Shown in pieces: positions 9,992 to 18,559 of a stretch of DNA of 64,000 nucleotides (within the stretch, counting starts at the first letter, position 1; each line of letters opens with the position of its first letter). The notes beneath the pieces are model-generated. The model was not told where the DNA came from. It did no database searches and saw only the letters and a program-made list of their open reading frames with translations. The position numbers were made by a program, and so were the translations under genes. This DNA is from Salinicoccus hispanicus (GTDB taxonomy: Bacteria; Bacillota; Bacilli; Staphylococcales; Salinicoccaceae), in contig NZ_WUUK01000004.1 in the NCBI RefSeq assembly GCF_009831115.1, positions 232,953-296,952 of the forward strand, given 5' to 3'.

Positions 9992-10014
9992 CCATCCGTC
10001 CCACGGATGGCTAT
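9988..10014. terminator. Bidirectional terminator
   Basis: A 12-bp perfect stem (9988-9999 with 10003-10014) around a three-base loop lies between convergent genes and is followed by TTTT on the plus strand. The left arm includes the stop codon of the luciferase-like gene. Confidence 0.8.
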
Positions 10015-10017
10015 TTT

Positions 10018-10983
10018 CTATTCATATTGAACAGTTTCAAGCTGTGCAAGCTGTTCGAACCCGACGTTGCCGCCCGAAATGACAAAGCACACCTTTTCAT
10101 CTGCAGCAGGCAGATAACTTCCATCAAGAATCGCTGCCAGACTGATGGCACCGGAAGGCTCTGCCAGAATCTTTCCTTCCATCAATAGCAGTTTCGTGGC
10201 CTTTGATATGGATGTCTCGGATGCTTTCAGCATGCCATCTGCATACATTTGTACAATCGGGAAATTACGTTCACCAGGCTGGTCAGTCACCAGAGCATCC
10301 GCTATGGTGCTTGTGCTTTCGACCTTCACTCTTTTCTTTTGAGCGAGACTTTCGCTGTAGCGTGGCATATTATGGGGTTCTGCACCAAGAATGCTGATAT
10401 CCGCCTTGGACTGCTTGATGGCGGTGAGTATACCGCCAAGCAGTCCGCCGCCGCTTGTCGGCACGATGACTGTATCGAGGGCAGGGTGCTGTGACATGAT
10501 TTCAAGACCGGCAGTCCCCTGTCCCATGATGATCTCCGCATCATCGTATGGATGGAAAAGTGTGTATCCATGTGCCTCTGCCAATCGGGCGCTCATAGCG
10601 AACCGTTCTGTTACATCACATTCGATCACTGTCGCACCGAGCTGTTTAATGGCTCCAACTTTGAACGGTGAAGCGGTATCCGGCACTACCACTGTTGCCG
10701 TAATGCCAAGTGTCCTTGCTGCGTGTGCAACAGCTTTGCCATGATTGCCGGAAGAAGCGGTGATGATGCCGTTCTGCTTCTCTTCCATGGATAGTGTAAG
10801 CATCTTGCTGATTGCCCCACGATACTTGAATGATTGTGTCACCTGCATGTTTTCAAGTTTAAGATAGACCTCGCACCCCAGAAATTCATCCAGGGCATCT
10901 GCTCTCAATAATGGGGTTTCGACGATATATGGCGCAATCTTCAATTGCGCTTCTTTAATTGACTCCAATGTAACTGCCATCAT
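10018..10983 (-). CDS. Threonine/serine dehydratase-type PLP enzyme
   Basis: A 321-residue fold-type II PLP enzyme, catabolic threonine dehydratase or serine racemase type. The Schiff-base lysine is K53 in SFKYRGA, the substrate loop is SSGNHG (residues 77-82) and the phosphate-binding glycine loop is SGGGLLGG (177-184). It lacks the ACT regulatory domain of biosynthetic IlvA, so it would act in amino-acid breakdown, giving 2-oxobutyrate or pyruvate plus ammonia. Start ATG 10983 has AAGGAGG just upstream. It stands alone between a terminator and a divergent quinone reductase. Threonine, serine or hydroxyaspartate are all possible substrates. Confidence 0.82.
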   Translation of the reverse strand: MMAVTLESIKEAQLKIAPYIVETPLLRADALDEFLGCEVYLKLENMQVTQSFKYRGAISKMLTLSMEEKQNGIITASSGNHGKAVAHAARTLGITATVVVPDTASPFKVGAIKQLGATVIECDVTERFAMSARLAEAHGYTLFHPYDDAEIIMGQGTAGLEIMSQHPALDTVIVPTSGGGLLGGILTAIKQSKADISILGAEPHNMPRYSESLAQKKRVKVESTSTIADALVTDQPGERNFPIVQMYADGMLKASETSISKATKLLLMEGKILAEPSGAISLAAILDGSYLPAADEKVCFVISGGNVGFEQLAQLETVQYE

Positions 10984-11117
10984 TCGGCCTCCTTTTCATT
11001 CTTTATTATACATATGTAATTAAAACTCACAATTTTATAAAAATAGGAACGCTTCATTTGCTGTAATGAATACTGTACATTTATGATGAATGAAAGACTG
11101 AAGGAGGAGGAAGATGA

Positions 11118-12113
11118 ATGAAAGCAGTATTCCATGAAAAAGAGAAGGGCATGGCGGGGGTCAAGTACGGTGATATGGCAGTTCCGGAACCTCGTCAGGG
11201 CGAAGTAAGAATCAGATTGAAAACGGCTGGGCTGAATCATAGAGATCTTATGGTACCGGACCGTCATCAGCCCGGGGATCCGGCTCTCGTCCTGGGTTCT
11301 GATGGTGCGGGTATTGTGGATGCGGTAGGCCAAGGTGTAAAAAAATTGGGACAAGGCGATGCAGTCATCGTCAATCCGGCTCTGGGCTGGAATGAAAACA
11401 GCGACGCGCCTCCTGCAGGTTTTGAGATTGTCGGTCTCCCGGACCATGGTACTTTTGCAGAATATATTGTGGTGCCAGAAGAGAATGCGGTGCTGAAACC
11501 TGAATATCTGAGTTGGCAGGAAGCAGGCGCATACGCCCTTGCAGCAATGACTGCATATCGTGCGCTCTTCACCCGCGGAGGTGTGAAAGAAGGGACGCGC
11601 GTCCTGATTCCAGGGGGTACAGGTGGTGCAGGCATATATCTCATACAATTTGCCAAAGCAGCCGGAGCAACCGTCTACGTTACGTCACGTTCACAGGAGA
11701 AAAGGGAGAAGGCGCTCGAGCTCGGGGCTGATTTTGCAATCGATAGTGAAGCGGATTGGGACGATGCGATGAACGGCGAGAAGGTGGACGTGGTCATCGA
11801 GAGTGTCGGTGCCTCCACTTTCAATAAGGCACTTGACCAGCTTAGAAAAGGCGGGACCATTGTAGCATTCGGCGCATCTACAGGAGATACTGTGAATTTC
11901 AATCTCAGAAAATTCTTCTATGGCCAGTTCAATTTCCTTGGTTCCACGATGGCGAGTACCGACGAGCTGCACGACATGCTCAAATTCTCCGAGAAACATA
12001 ATATCAGACCTCTGATAGACCGGAGCCATACGCTTGCCGATTTCAAGGCGGCGTTCGACTATCTGGAAAGTGCAGACATGATGGGTAAGATTGCTTTAAC
12101 AATCGATAAATAG
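11118..12113 (+). CDS. Zinc-type alcohol dehydrogenase/quinone oxidoreductase family protein
   Basis: A 331-residue medium-chain dehydrogenase/reductase. It has the N-terminal GroES-like fold (GLNHRDLMV, GSDGAGIV) and a Rossmann domain with GGTGGAGIYL near residue 167. The cysteine ligands of zinc-binding alcohol dehydrogenases are not visible, so it belongs with zinc-independent NADPH:quinone or enone reductases such as Bacillus YogA. It is preceded by a very strong AGGAGGAGG site and appears to be transcribed alone. Substrate is unknown; detoxification of quinones or unsaturated carbonyls is the usual role. Confidence 0.82.
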   Translation: MKAVFHEKEKGMAGVKYGDMAVPEPRQGEVRIRLKTAGLNHRDLMVPDRHQPGDPALVLGSDGAGIVDAVGQGVKKLGQGDAVIVNPALGWNENSDAPPAGFEIVGLPDHGTFAEYIVVPEENAVLKPEYLSWQEAGAYALAAMTAYRALFTRGGVKEGTRVLIPGGTGGAGIYLIQFAKAAGATVYVTSRSQEKREKALELGADFAIDSEADWDDAMNGEKVDVVIESVGASTFNKALDQLRKGGTIVAFGASTGDTVNFNLRKFFYGQFNFLGSTMASTDELHDMLKFSEKHNIRPLIDRSHTLADFKAAFDYLESADMMGKIALTIDK

Positions 12114-12263
12114 TGTATTTCAAAAGAGAACAGGGCGATGCCGATTGATTTCATTCTTTTTCAGTAAAAAAATCTACCGGAATAAAATCTATTAATTTTA
12201 TGGCCTTGCCGGCGCATACCTGATAGATTTAAGAAGACTATATTATCAGGAAGAGGTAGATGG

Positions 12264-13454
12264 ATGGCTGAAGATAAGAAAAGCCGGTTGCTTGAAATAC
12301 TTGCAACATCAACAAAACTGGGTTTGACGTCGTTTGGCGGGCCAGTGGCCCATCTTGCATATTTCAAGGACGAATATGTGGATAGAAGAAAGTGGCTTGA
12401 TGACAGGACATATGCAGAGATCATCGCGCTATGCCAGTTTCTGCCGGGCCCTGCCAGCAGCCAGGTCGGCATTTCCATAGGCATGTTGAGGGGCGGCCTG
12501 CTTGGCGGCCTGCTCTCCTGGCTCGGGTTTACTCTGCCCTCGGTGCTTGTACTGATATTATTTGCACTACTATATCAGACATTCAATCTTGAAGGTGCAC
12601 AGTTCATACAAAGTCTCAAAGTGGTTGCGGTCGCAGTCGTTCTGCATGCACTAATCGGTATGGGCAGAAAGCTGACACCCGATCGTCCAAGAATTACGAT
12701 GGCCATCATCGCTGCTGCTGTAATGCTGCTCTATCCTTCCGCCTGGGTGCAGATCATCATCATCATTGCCGGTGGCACTGTCGGCTATCTGATGTTCAGG
12801 CAACGCGCCGAGTCGAACATTACAGCGTTCAGAATCGGCATTTCCAAAAAGACAGGGATCGGTGCTTTGAGTATACTGGCCATCCTACTCATTCTTTTGC
12901 CAATGATGAACCGGATGGTCGATCATGCATTGCTCAATATTTTCGATATCTTCTTCAGAGTCGGGGCACTCGTATTTGGGGGCGGACATGTCGTGCTCCC
13001 AATGATCGAGCGTGAAGTTGTTCCTACAGGTCTGATGGAGGCAAATGAATTTCTGGCCGGCTACGGTATGGCACAGGCCGTTCCTGGACCGCTCTTCACT
13101 TTTGCGAGCTACCTGGGTACGGTCATGTCTGGTATACCGGGGGGCATTGTTGCAACGATGGCCATTTTCCTGCCGTCCTTTCTGCTCGTCATCGGTGCGC
13201 TGCCATTTCTTGATGCATTAAGAAAATATGATGCATTTCAAGGGATTCTGATGGGAGTGAACGCAGTGGTGGTGGGCATATTACTGGCTGCTTTCTATGA
13301 TCCGGTCTTCACAAGTTCCATCTTCGAACCCGTCGACTTTGTGCTGGCCCTGGTACTGTTCTTCCTTCTTTCCGTGTGGAAGATTCCCGCCTGGATGGTT
13401 GTGATCATTGGTATAGCCGGTGGCTACATACTGCATCTGCCATCGTTTCTTTGA
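12264..13454 (+). CDS. chrA: ChrA-family chromate transporter, two-domain form
   Basis: A 396-residue membrane protein of the chromate ion transporter (CHR) family, long-chain type with two homologous halves. The first half carries the signature FGGPVAHLAYF...EYV and the FLPGPASSQVG motif; the second half repeats the pattern with GGGHVVLPMIEREV and QAVPGPLFTFASYLG. About ten membrane helices are predicted. Family members export chromate, probably by ion antiport; many genomic copies have no tested role. AGAGG precedes the ATG. The 150 bases upstream are AT-rich without a clear terminator. Confidence 0.87.
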   Translation: MAEDKKSRLLEILATSTKLGLTSFGGPVAHLAYFKDEYVDRRKWLDDRTYAEIIALCQFLPGPASSQVGISIGMLRGGLLGGLLSWLGFTLPSVLVLILFALLYQTFNLEGAQFIQSLKVVAVAVVLHALIGMGRKLTPDRPRITMAIIAAAVMLLYPSAWVQIIIIIAGGTVGYLMFRQRAESNITAFRIGISKKTGIGALSILAILLILLPMMNRMVDHALLNIFDIFFRVGALVFGGGHVVLPMIEREVVPTGLMEANEFLAGYGMAQAVPGPLFTFASYLGTVMSGIPGGIVATMAIFLPSFLLVIGALPFLDALRKYDAFQGILMGVNAVVVGILLAAFYDPVFTSSIFEPVDFVLALVLFFLLSVWKIPAWMVVIIGIAGGYILHLPSFL

Positions 13455-13473
13455 TCGATGTCAGCTACTGGAG

Positions 13474-13498
13474 GTTGCTCCCCAGGATGAAAGGGTAT
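13474..13498 (+). promoter_or_regulatory. SigB-like promoter before yrhK and the universal stress protein gene
   Basis: GTTGCT (13474-13479), 13-base spacer, GGGTAT (13493-13498). The -10 box is an exact SigB match; the -35 box matches only its GTT start (3 of 6). Position, about 40 bases before the yrhK start, fits, and the downstream stress gene gives it meaning. Confidence 0.35.
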
Positions 13499-13536
13499 AG
13501 CTGAAGACCAGCACTTTTCCCGGCAGGTGAATGGAG

Positions 13537-13842
13537 ATGAATGAAATGCCGAAATTCAAGAATGAAGCGAGTGCTTATGAGATGGATGTAGGCCACTTCG
13601 AAATTTTCTTCAGAAAACGCTACAATCTATTGTCCATTCTGAATGATCTATCACTCGGTCTTTGGTTTACTGTGGGAAGTATATTATTTTTCTGGACTGC
13701 CACTCAGACATTCGGGACGATATTTTTTGTGCTCGGAAGTCTTCAGCTTCTCGGTCGTCCGATACTGAAGCTGATGCATGCTTTCTTTATGAAAAGAGAA
13801 TCTGGAAGGACCATGGACGATTCAGATACGAATGATAATTGA
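13537..13842 (+). CDS. YrhK domain membrane protein
   Basis: A roughly 101-residue protein with a short hydrophilic N-terminus and two membrane helices, matching the YrhK-like domain: HFEIFFRKRYNLL leading into NDLSLGLWFTVGSILFF, then FFVLGSLQLLGRP. Function is unknown. Three in-frame ATGs (13531, 13537, 13546) compete; AGGTG is best spaced for 13537. It lies 61 bases before the universal stress protein gene with no terminator between them, so it probably shares a SigB-like promoter with it. Confidence 0.75.
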   Translation: MNEMPKFKNEASAYEMDVGHFEIFFRKRYNLLSILNDLSLGLWFTVGSILFFWTATQTFGTIFFVLGSLQLLGRPILKLMHAFFMKRESGRTMDDSDTNDN

Positions 13843-13903
13843 AATGGTGAAAGTGCACTATTGAAAAACAGGCGGTCCGTGAAGATTGATGGGAGATGAT
13901 TGG

Positions 13904-14320
13904 ATGTACAAAAACATACTTCTCGCCATAGATGGTTCCGAAAACAGTCAAAGAGCGAGTCATGAGGCTGCAAAGCTGGCATTGGACGACGTTGTCAATG
14001 TAACAATCCTGCACGTCATGGATCCGGATGATACACAAAAGGATGTCGTCCGATCGACTACGGAACGTCATCTGAATAAGCAGAAAAAAGATACGCTGTC
14101 GTCAATCATCCGTTTTTTTGATGAACAGGCAGTCGACCATGAATATGTAATACGACGTGGACTCCCTGCAAGAAAAATCATCGAAGAAGCGAATACGGGA
14201 AGCTATGATGTTCTGGTCATCGGCAGCAGAGGTTTGAATATATTTCAGGAAATGGTTCTTGGCAGCGTCAGTCATAAGGTGGCTAAGCATGCCAGAATCC
14301 CTGTAGTGATTGTAAAATAG
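13904..14320 (+). CDS. Universal stress protein (UspA family)
   Basis: A 138-residue single-domain universal stress protein starting MYKNILLAIDGSENS. The ATP-binding signature G-x2-G-x9-G-S is present as GSRGLNIFQ...GSVS near the C-terminus, so it is predicted to bind ATP. Members accumulate under starvation and stress; the molecular role is generally unclear. The frame is open six codons further upstream, but GGAG sits eight bases before ATG 13904. It is the last gene of the yrhK unit and ends in a terminator that overlaps its stop codon. Confidence 0.9.
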   Translation: MYKNILLAIDGSENSQRASHEAAKLALDDVVNVTILHVMDPDDTQKDVVRSTTERHLNKQKKDTLSSIIRFFDEQAVDHEYVIRRGLPARKIIEEANTGSYDVLVIGSRGLNIFQEMVLGSVSHKVAKHARIPVVIVK

Positions 14321-14349
14321 GCACTTCCATATGGAAGTGCCTATTTTTA
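14318..14349 (+). terminator. Rho-independent terminator after the universal stress gene
   Basis: A 13-bp palindromic stem from 14318 to 14343 (GGCACTTCC/GGAAGTGCC core) includes the TAG stop and is followed by TTTTTA. Confidence 0.85.
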
Positions 14350-14433
14350 TGCATCTTGCACTGGAAATGCAGATATGATAATTTTAAAGGAAGGTTATAT
14401 TTTTGAAAATTTAAATAATTCAGGAGGTGCATG

Positions 14434-15423
14434 ATGCTCATTCTTAATGAGAAGGACATAATGTCATTCTATAATATGTCCCAGTGCATGGAAGATATCC
14501 GAAGCATGCTGCAACATAAGGCTCGGGGTGATATCATCAGCCCACACCGCACTGTCATCGAGTCCAAGGAGACCAATGGATCGGCTCTATATATGCCGAA
14601 CCTGGATACTTATGAAAAGATCATGAGCATGAAGGCAGTCACCATTTTTCCGGATAATCCATCAGTAGGCAAATCGACGACGCAAGGAGTGCTCCTGCTA
14701 TCCGATGCAGAGGATGGCTCCCATCTGGCCATGCTGAATGCATCCTACCTGACACGTCTGAGGACAGGCACAATCAGTGCGCTGGCTACCGATCATCTGG
14801 CCCGGAAAGATGCGGGCACACTGCTTGTCATCGGCACAGGTGGAATGGCATTCGAGCAGGTGCTCGGCGTTCTTGAAGTGAGGGCAATAAGCAGGATCAT
14901 GCTTTTTAACCCGACTGTCGAAAAGGCATATGGATTCATGCAGAAGTTGCGGGATTTCAGTATCAATCCCGAGATTGAGGTGGAAGTCCATACAGATGTG
15001 GATGAAGCAGTTCCCCAAGCAGATATCATCTGTTGCAGTACAAGGTCCAGGCTGCCTGTCTTCAGAGGGGAAGATATCCGCCCTGGAACACATGTCAACG
15101 GTGTCGGCTCATATCTGCCTGATATGAGGGAGGTGGATTTCGACTTCATCCAACGCACGGATAAGATTGTTGTCGACGACTTTGATGGTGCCACACATGA
15201 AGCAGGAGAACTCATCCATGCAAATGATCAGGATGGATGGTCATACAGTGATCTTCATGGGGAACTGATGGACATCGTCAACAGTGACATCAAAGGTCGC
15301 CAGAGTGACACGGAGATTACTTTCTTCAAGTCGGTGGGCGCCGCCTATTTCGACTCTGCAGCTGCCATTGGTGTATATAAAGAAGCGAAGAAAGGAAACA
15401 AAGGAACATCAGTGGAAATCTGA
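14434..15423 (+). CDS. Ornithine cyclodeaminase/mu-crystallin family protein
   Basis: A 329-residue NAD(P)-dependent enzyme of the ornithine cyclodeaminase/alanine dehydrogenase/ketimine reductase family. Typical segments are KAVTIFPDNPS with the lysine of the substrate site, YLTRLRTGTISALATDHLA, the Rossmann loop GTGGMA and the later IICCSTRSR. The family converts amino or imino acids, so the adjacent Na+ symporter probably imports the substrate. Two adjacent ATGs (14431 and 14434) follow AGGAGG; the second has better spacing. It opens a run of five closely spaced genes. Which reaction it performs cannot be decided from sequence. Confidence 0.82.
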   Translation: MLILNEKDIMSFYNMSQCMEDIRSMLQHKARGDIISPHRTVIESKETNGSALYMPNLDTYEKIMSMKAVTIFPDNPSVGKSTTQGVLLLSDAEDGSHLAMLNASYLTRLRTGTISALATDHLARKDAGTLLVIGTGGMAFEQVLGVLEVRAISRIMLFNPTVEKAYGFMQKLRDFSINPEIEVEVHTDVDEAVPQADIICCSTRSRLPVFRGEDIRPGTHVNGVGSYLPDMREVDFDFIQRTDKIVVDDFDGATHEAGELIHANDQDGWSYSDLHGELMDIVNSDIKGRQSDTEITFFKSVGAAYFDSAAAIGVYKEAKKGNKGTSVEI

Positions 15424-15440
15424 TATTTGGGGGGATGGAA

Positions 15441-15692
15441 ATGACAAAGCGGTCAAAGTTCAAAGACCCGGGCTTCATACTTGCGATTGTGGTACTCGTA
15501 TACTCCGCTTTTGTTTGGATCTGGTGGCCTCATGAAATGTATGTTGCAGGAGTGGCATTGACAGCCTGGCTTATGCTTGCAGGTATCATTTTGTGGTTTG
15601 GGCTCGCAATCGTCTACGTGCTATGGATAGAGCGTGTTGAGAAGTCAGTAAAGAAACAGACAGAGAGGCGGGATGCACATGAGGATTACTGA
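15441..15692 (+). CDS. Small two-helix membrane protein, probable symporter subunit
   Basis: An 83-residue protein with two membrane helices (ILAIVVLVYSAFVWIWW and LAGIILWFGLAIVYVLW) followed by a charged tail. It overlaps the start of the sodium/solute symporter by 14 bases. Small two-helix partners encoded right before SSS-family symporters are well known (for example YhdT before PanF and DUF4212 proteins), so I infer a subunit or assembly role. I could not place it in a named family. A run of six G precedes the first ATG; the second ATG at 15441 is better spaced. Confidence 0.7.
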   Translation: MTKRSKFKDPGFILAIVVLVYSAFVWIWWPHEMYVAGVALTAWLMLAGIILWFGLAIVYVLWIERVEKSVKKQTERRDAHEDY

Positions 15693-17151
15693 AGCCATCA
15701 TTGTCTTTTTGTATTTGCTGTTCATGATCGGAATTGGTCTCTATTTTTATAAAAGAGCACGGTCATCTTCTTCCGACTACTATACTGCCGGTTCCAACAT
15801 CAATACGTTCGTGGGGGCATTTGCAATCGCTGCAGCTGTTGCCAGTTCGAGTTCACTGATGGGTGCAGTCGGGTCGGGAGTTACACTCGGTCTGCCGTAT
15901 TTCTTTGCCTATGCTTTCGGGGCGATCGGTATCCTTCCTTTTGCGATGTTTCTGATTTCAGGGCAGGTAAGAAGAGCGGGGGTAAAAACAATGCCGGACT
16001 TCTTCGACCAGAGGTTCGGACGCTCTGTCCAGATCCTTGCAGCCATTATTGTTGTACTGGCGATGACATTCTACATGGTCCCGCAACTCACTGCCTCAGG
16101 TCTCATCGGATCATATGTCCTCGGCATAGACTACATCTGGGCAGTCATCATCCTTGGTCTCGGGTTCACCATATATGCGGCTCTTGGCGGCATGTGGGCA
16201 ATTACCTACACCGATCTTTTCCAGGGGGCAATCATGCTGCTCGGTGTCATGGTGCTGGCAGCATTCATCCTGTTCGATCACAGCGGAATCGGCACGCTGC
16301 TGAGTGATGCACTTTCAACAGACCCGAACTTCGGCGATGTCACTCAGCCGTGGATGGCCTACTTCGGTCTTTTCATTGCCTTCCTATGGTTCGGCATCAT
16401 CTCTCCATCCGTAGTCATGCGTAATTTCGCATCCAGAGATGCCAAAACTGCACGACGCTCCTCGATGTGGGGCACGCTCATCTATCTGCTGCTTTTCCTG
16501 AGCGGTATGGTTGTTGCGATGGCTGGTGCAAGTCTCGGTATCGCTGGACAGTTGGATAATGCAGATATGATTTTCGTATCGGTCATTGAGCATTATCTGC
16601 CACCGATCATCGGAGGCATCATGCTTGCAGGCCTTCTGGCGTCGATCATGTCATCAGCGGATGCGATGCTGCTCGCTGTATCCGCGGGTGTCGCATACGA
16701 TATCTACAAGAAAAATATCAATAAGAACGCGAGTGAGCAGTTGATCACCCTGCTCAGTCTGATTGTCATGATGGTCGCCAGTGTCATCGGCATCCTTATC
16801 GCCATCAATCCACCACAGCTTATCGCCATCATGGTCGGCTGGGTCGGTGGGTTTCTATTATCTTCATTCGGTATTCCTTTTGTCCTCGGCATCTGGTGGA
16901 AGCGCGCCAATAGGCAAGGTGCTTTTGCCGGCATGCTCGGAGGTGCTGTCGTCTTTCTGGTGCTGGTCTCGCTCCAGATTCTCCCTACCAATGCCGAACC
17001 GATCATTGCAGCGCCGATATCATTGATTCTCACTGTCGGTGTCAGCCTGATGACACCAGCACCATCAAGAGAAGTCCAGGCCCAGGTCGACCGCTACCAT
17101 ACGCATATCGAAGCGGAAGGCAAAGCGGCTGCCCGTTCTGAAGAGGTCTAG
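15679..17151 (+). CDS. Sodium:solute symporter (SSS family)
   Basis: A 490-residue carrier with about 12-13 membrane helices. Family features: SSDYYTAGSNINTFVGAFAIAAA near the N-terminus, GLYFY..ARS before it, and the SSS signature region ALGGMWAITYTDLFQGAIML. It would take up an amino acid or organic acid with Na+, which fits a halophile. It overlaps the small membrane protein gene upstream and is followed four bases later by a gene of unknown function. GAGGCGGG precedes two possible ATGs (15673 and 15679). The enzyme gene at the operon start hints at an amino-acid substrate; this is inference. Confidence 0.88.
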   Translation: MRITEAIIVFLYLLFMIGIGLYFYKRARSSSSDYYTAGSNINTFVGAFAIAAAVASSSSLMGAVGSGVTLGLPYFFAYAFGAIGILPFAMFLISGQVRRAGVKTMPDFFDQRFGRSVQILAAIIVVLAMTFYMVPQLTASGLIGSYVLGIDYIWAVIILGLGFTIYAALGGMWAITYTDLFQGAIMLLGVMVLAAFILFDHSGIGTLLSDALSTDPNFGDVTQPWMAYFGLFIAFLWFGIISPSVVMRNFASRDAKTARRSSMWGTLIYLLLFLSGMVVAMAGASLGIAGQLDNADMIFVSVIEHYLPPIIGGIMLAGLLASIMSSADAMLLAVSAGVAYDIYKKNINKNASEQLITLLSLIVMMVASVIGILIAINPPQLIAIMVGWVGGFLLSSFGIPFVLGIWWKRANRQGAFAGMLGGAVVFLVLVSLQILPTNAEPIIAAPISLILTVGVSLMTPAPSREVQAQVDRYHTHIEAEGKAAARSEEV

Positions 17152-17155
17152 AGTC

Positions 17156-17776
17156 ATGCTGATTGGCAAACAGGAAAAATACATTGAACAGCTCGGTGCA
17201 TCGACTGTGACAGCGGATGAGCTTCCGGGTTTTATCAGAAAAGCAGCTGGTGTGATGCAGAAGTTCAGCACAGTCAGGAATGAAGAGGCAATCAGGCAGA
17301 GTATCGAAAGCAGGCATCTCATCCATCATCCGATGTGGATCATAAAGAACACGGTCGTTGCGACACGTCGCCCATTCAAACCGAAGCGCATACCAAATAT
17401 GATATTCATAGATGCAGTATCAGGCTACCGGGGGCTGCTTTCTACAGTTCCTGCCATATCTGAAGTTGTTGTGGAGAAAAACAGCATCATCCATCCCGTC
17501 ATCAATGAATCGGATGTCGGACGATATATGAAGGATGTACAAGCAAGGCAGATCGACCGATCATATGTACTCAAAAAACCGCAGCATGAGCCATCCGAAC
17601 CGAGGCTCGTCCATCTTCCCCTATGGAAGGTCGTGATGACAGGGGAGAAAGGCAGGGAAGTCTACTACATCAATGCCAATACGGGAGAATCGGAAGCCTT
17701 CATGAGCAGACGCTGGTCGAGCGGTGAAGATCTGATCAATCAGATTAATAAGGAAGATTCGGTATGGAAACCATAA
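17156..17776 (+). CDS. Conserved protein of unknown function in the symporter operon
   Basis: A 206-residue soluble protein with no signal peptide or membrane helix. It is basic in the middle (TRRPFKPKRIPN). The C-terminal part has the pattern LPLWKVVMTGEKGREVYYINANTG, which looks like the beta-hairpin of a PepSY-type or YpeB-like module, but I cannot assign it. It starts four bases after the symporter stop, with GAAGAGG upstream, and overlaps the next membrane-protein gene by 13 bases. The tight packing argues for a role linked to the symporter or the following membrane protein. Confidence 0.65.
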   Translation: MLIGKQEKYIEQLGASTVTADELPGFIRKAAGVMQKFSTVRNEEAIRQSIESRHLIHHPMWIIKNTVVATRRPFKPKRIPNMIFIDAVSGYRGLLSTVPAISEVVVEKNSIIHPVINESDVGRYMKDVQARQIDRSYVLKKPQHEPSEPRLVHLPLWKVVMTGEKGREVYYINANTGESEAFMSRRWSSGEDLINQINKEDSVWKP

Positions 17777-18483
17777 TATTCTTTGCAACGACTTTTGTTT
17801 TCATCATTCAGGCATTCTATACACATTTTATTTCGAATAAGAGAAGCTACTTCAGTTTCGACGATGCTGTCTTTACTGAACAGGAGCTTGTAGAACTTGA
17901 GGATTCATGGATTGAAATTCTGGAAAGGTTCTCTATTTTTCTGATGTTCGGCATATTCCTGGTTGCCGTCGTCTATCACCTTTATGTCGATCCGGTAAAT
18001 GCAATATGGTTTATCGTTTCAATCTATGTCATCATGCTTGCGCTGCTTGCTGTAATCAACTATAAGGTATACCGGATTACAACTCTGAATAAGTATTTAT
18101 GGCACTCAGTCTGGCCAATGCTTGGGGTACCTGTAATCATCTATCTTATGCTGACACTCGGTGTGAAGGCAGTTGATATTCACTTTGAAGAACACGCTAT
18201 TACGATCAGTGACGAACGTTGGGAAATACAGTTTAGCGAAATTGATGAACTGGAAATGGTCTCGGATGAACCGTCAATTCCAGTCGATAATCGTGTGTCA
18301 GGCATCGGTGCCCACCTCCATGGTGATTACACGATAGATGACAAGCTTTATACCTTGCATATAGAAGACCGATCGAGTGAAATGATACGACTAGTGACCA
18401 ATAACCACTACAGGTATTTCAATTCAGGTGATACTGCACTTACTTCAAGATGGTATGAAGAGCTGAAGCAGCGGATTGAATAG
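17764..18483 (+). CDS. Four-helix membrane protein with C-terminal PH-like domain, paralogue 1
   Basis: A 239-residue protein of unknown function: one N-terminal helix, a conserved cytoplasmic motif FYTHFISNKRSYFSFDD, three more helices (about residues 55-130) and a soluble C-terminal domain of ~100 residues. That domain (ITISDERWEIQFSEIDELEMV...P, later G.HLHGDY and the end TSRWYEELKQ) resembles the bacterial PH-like module found behind DUF3784-type membrane regions; this is pattern recognition, not a search. It is equal in length and clearly homologous to the next gene. It overlaps the preceding gene and ends at a terminator. Confidence 0.7.
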   Translation: METIIFFATTFVFIIQAFYTHFISNKRSYFSFDDAVFTEQELVELEDSWIEILERFSIFLMFGIFLVAVVYHLYVDPVNAIWFIVSIYVIMLALLAVINYKVYRITTLNKYLWHSVWPMLGVPVIIYLMLTLGVKAVDIHFEEHAITISDERWEIQFSEIDELEMVSDEPSIPVDNRVSGIGAHLHGDYTIDDKLYTLHIEDRSSEMIRLVTNNHYRYFNSGDTALTSRWYEELKQRIE

Positions 18484-18486
18484 CGG

Positions 18487-18511
18487 CGCAATCTGAAGGA
18501 TTGCGTCTTTT
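18487..18511 (+). terminator. Terminator after paralogue 1
   Basis: CGCAATC (18487-18493) pairs with GATTGCG (18499-18505) around TGAAG, followed by TCTTTTTG. It closes the symporter operon before the second paralogue. Confidence 0.75.
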
Positions 18512-18559
18512 TGTTTTTCCAATCATGTTGTGTCATAATTTTTCCAAGGAGGTGTTCTG

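Noticed and set aside
10980..11648. 222-codon leftward open frame before the PLP dehydratase gene
   Set aside because: It is antisense to the quinone reductase gene and rich in Cys/His without motifs.
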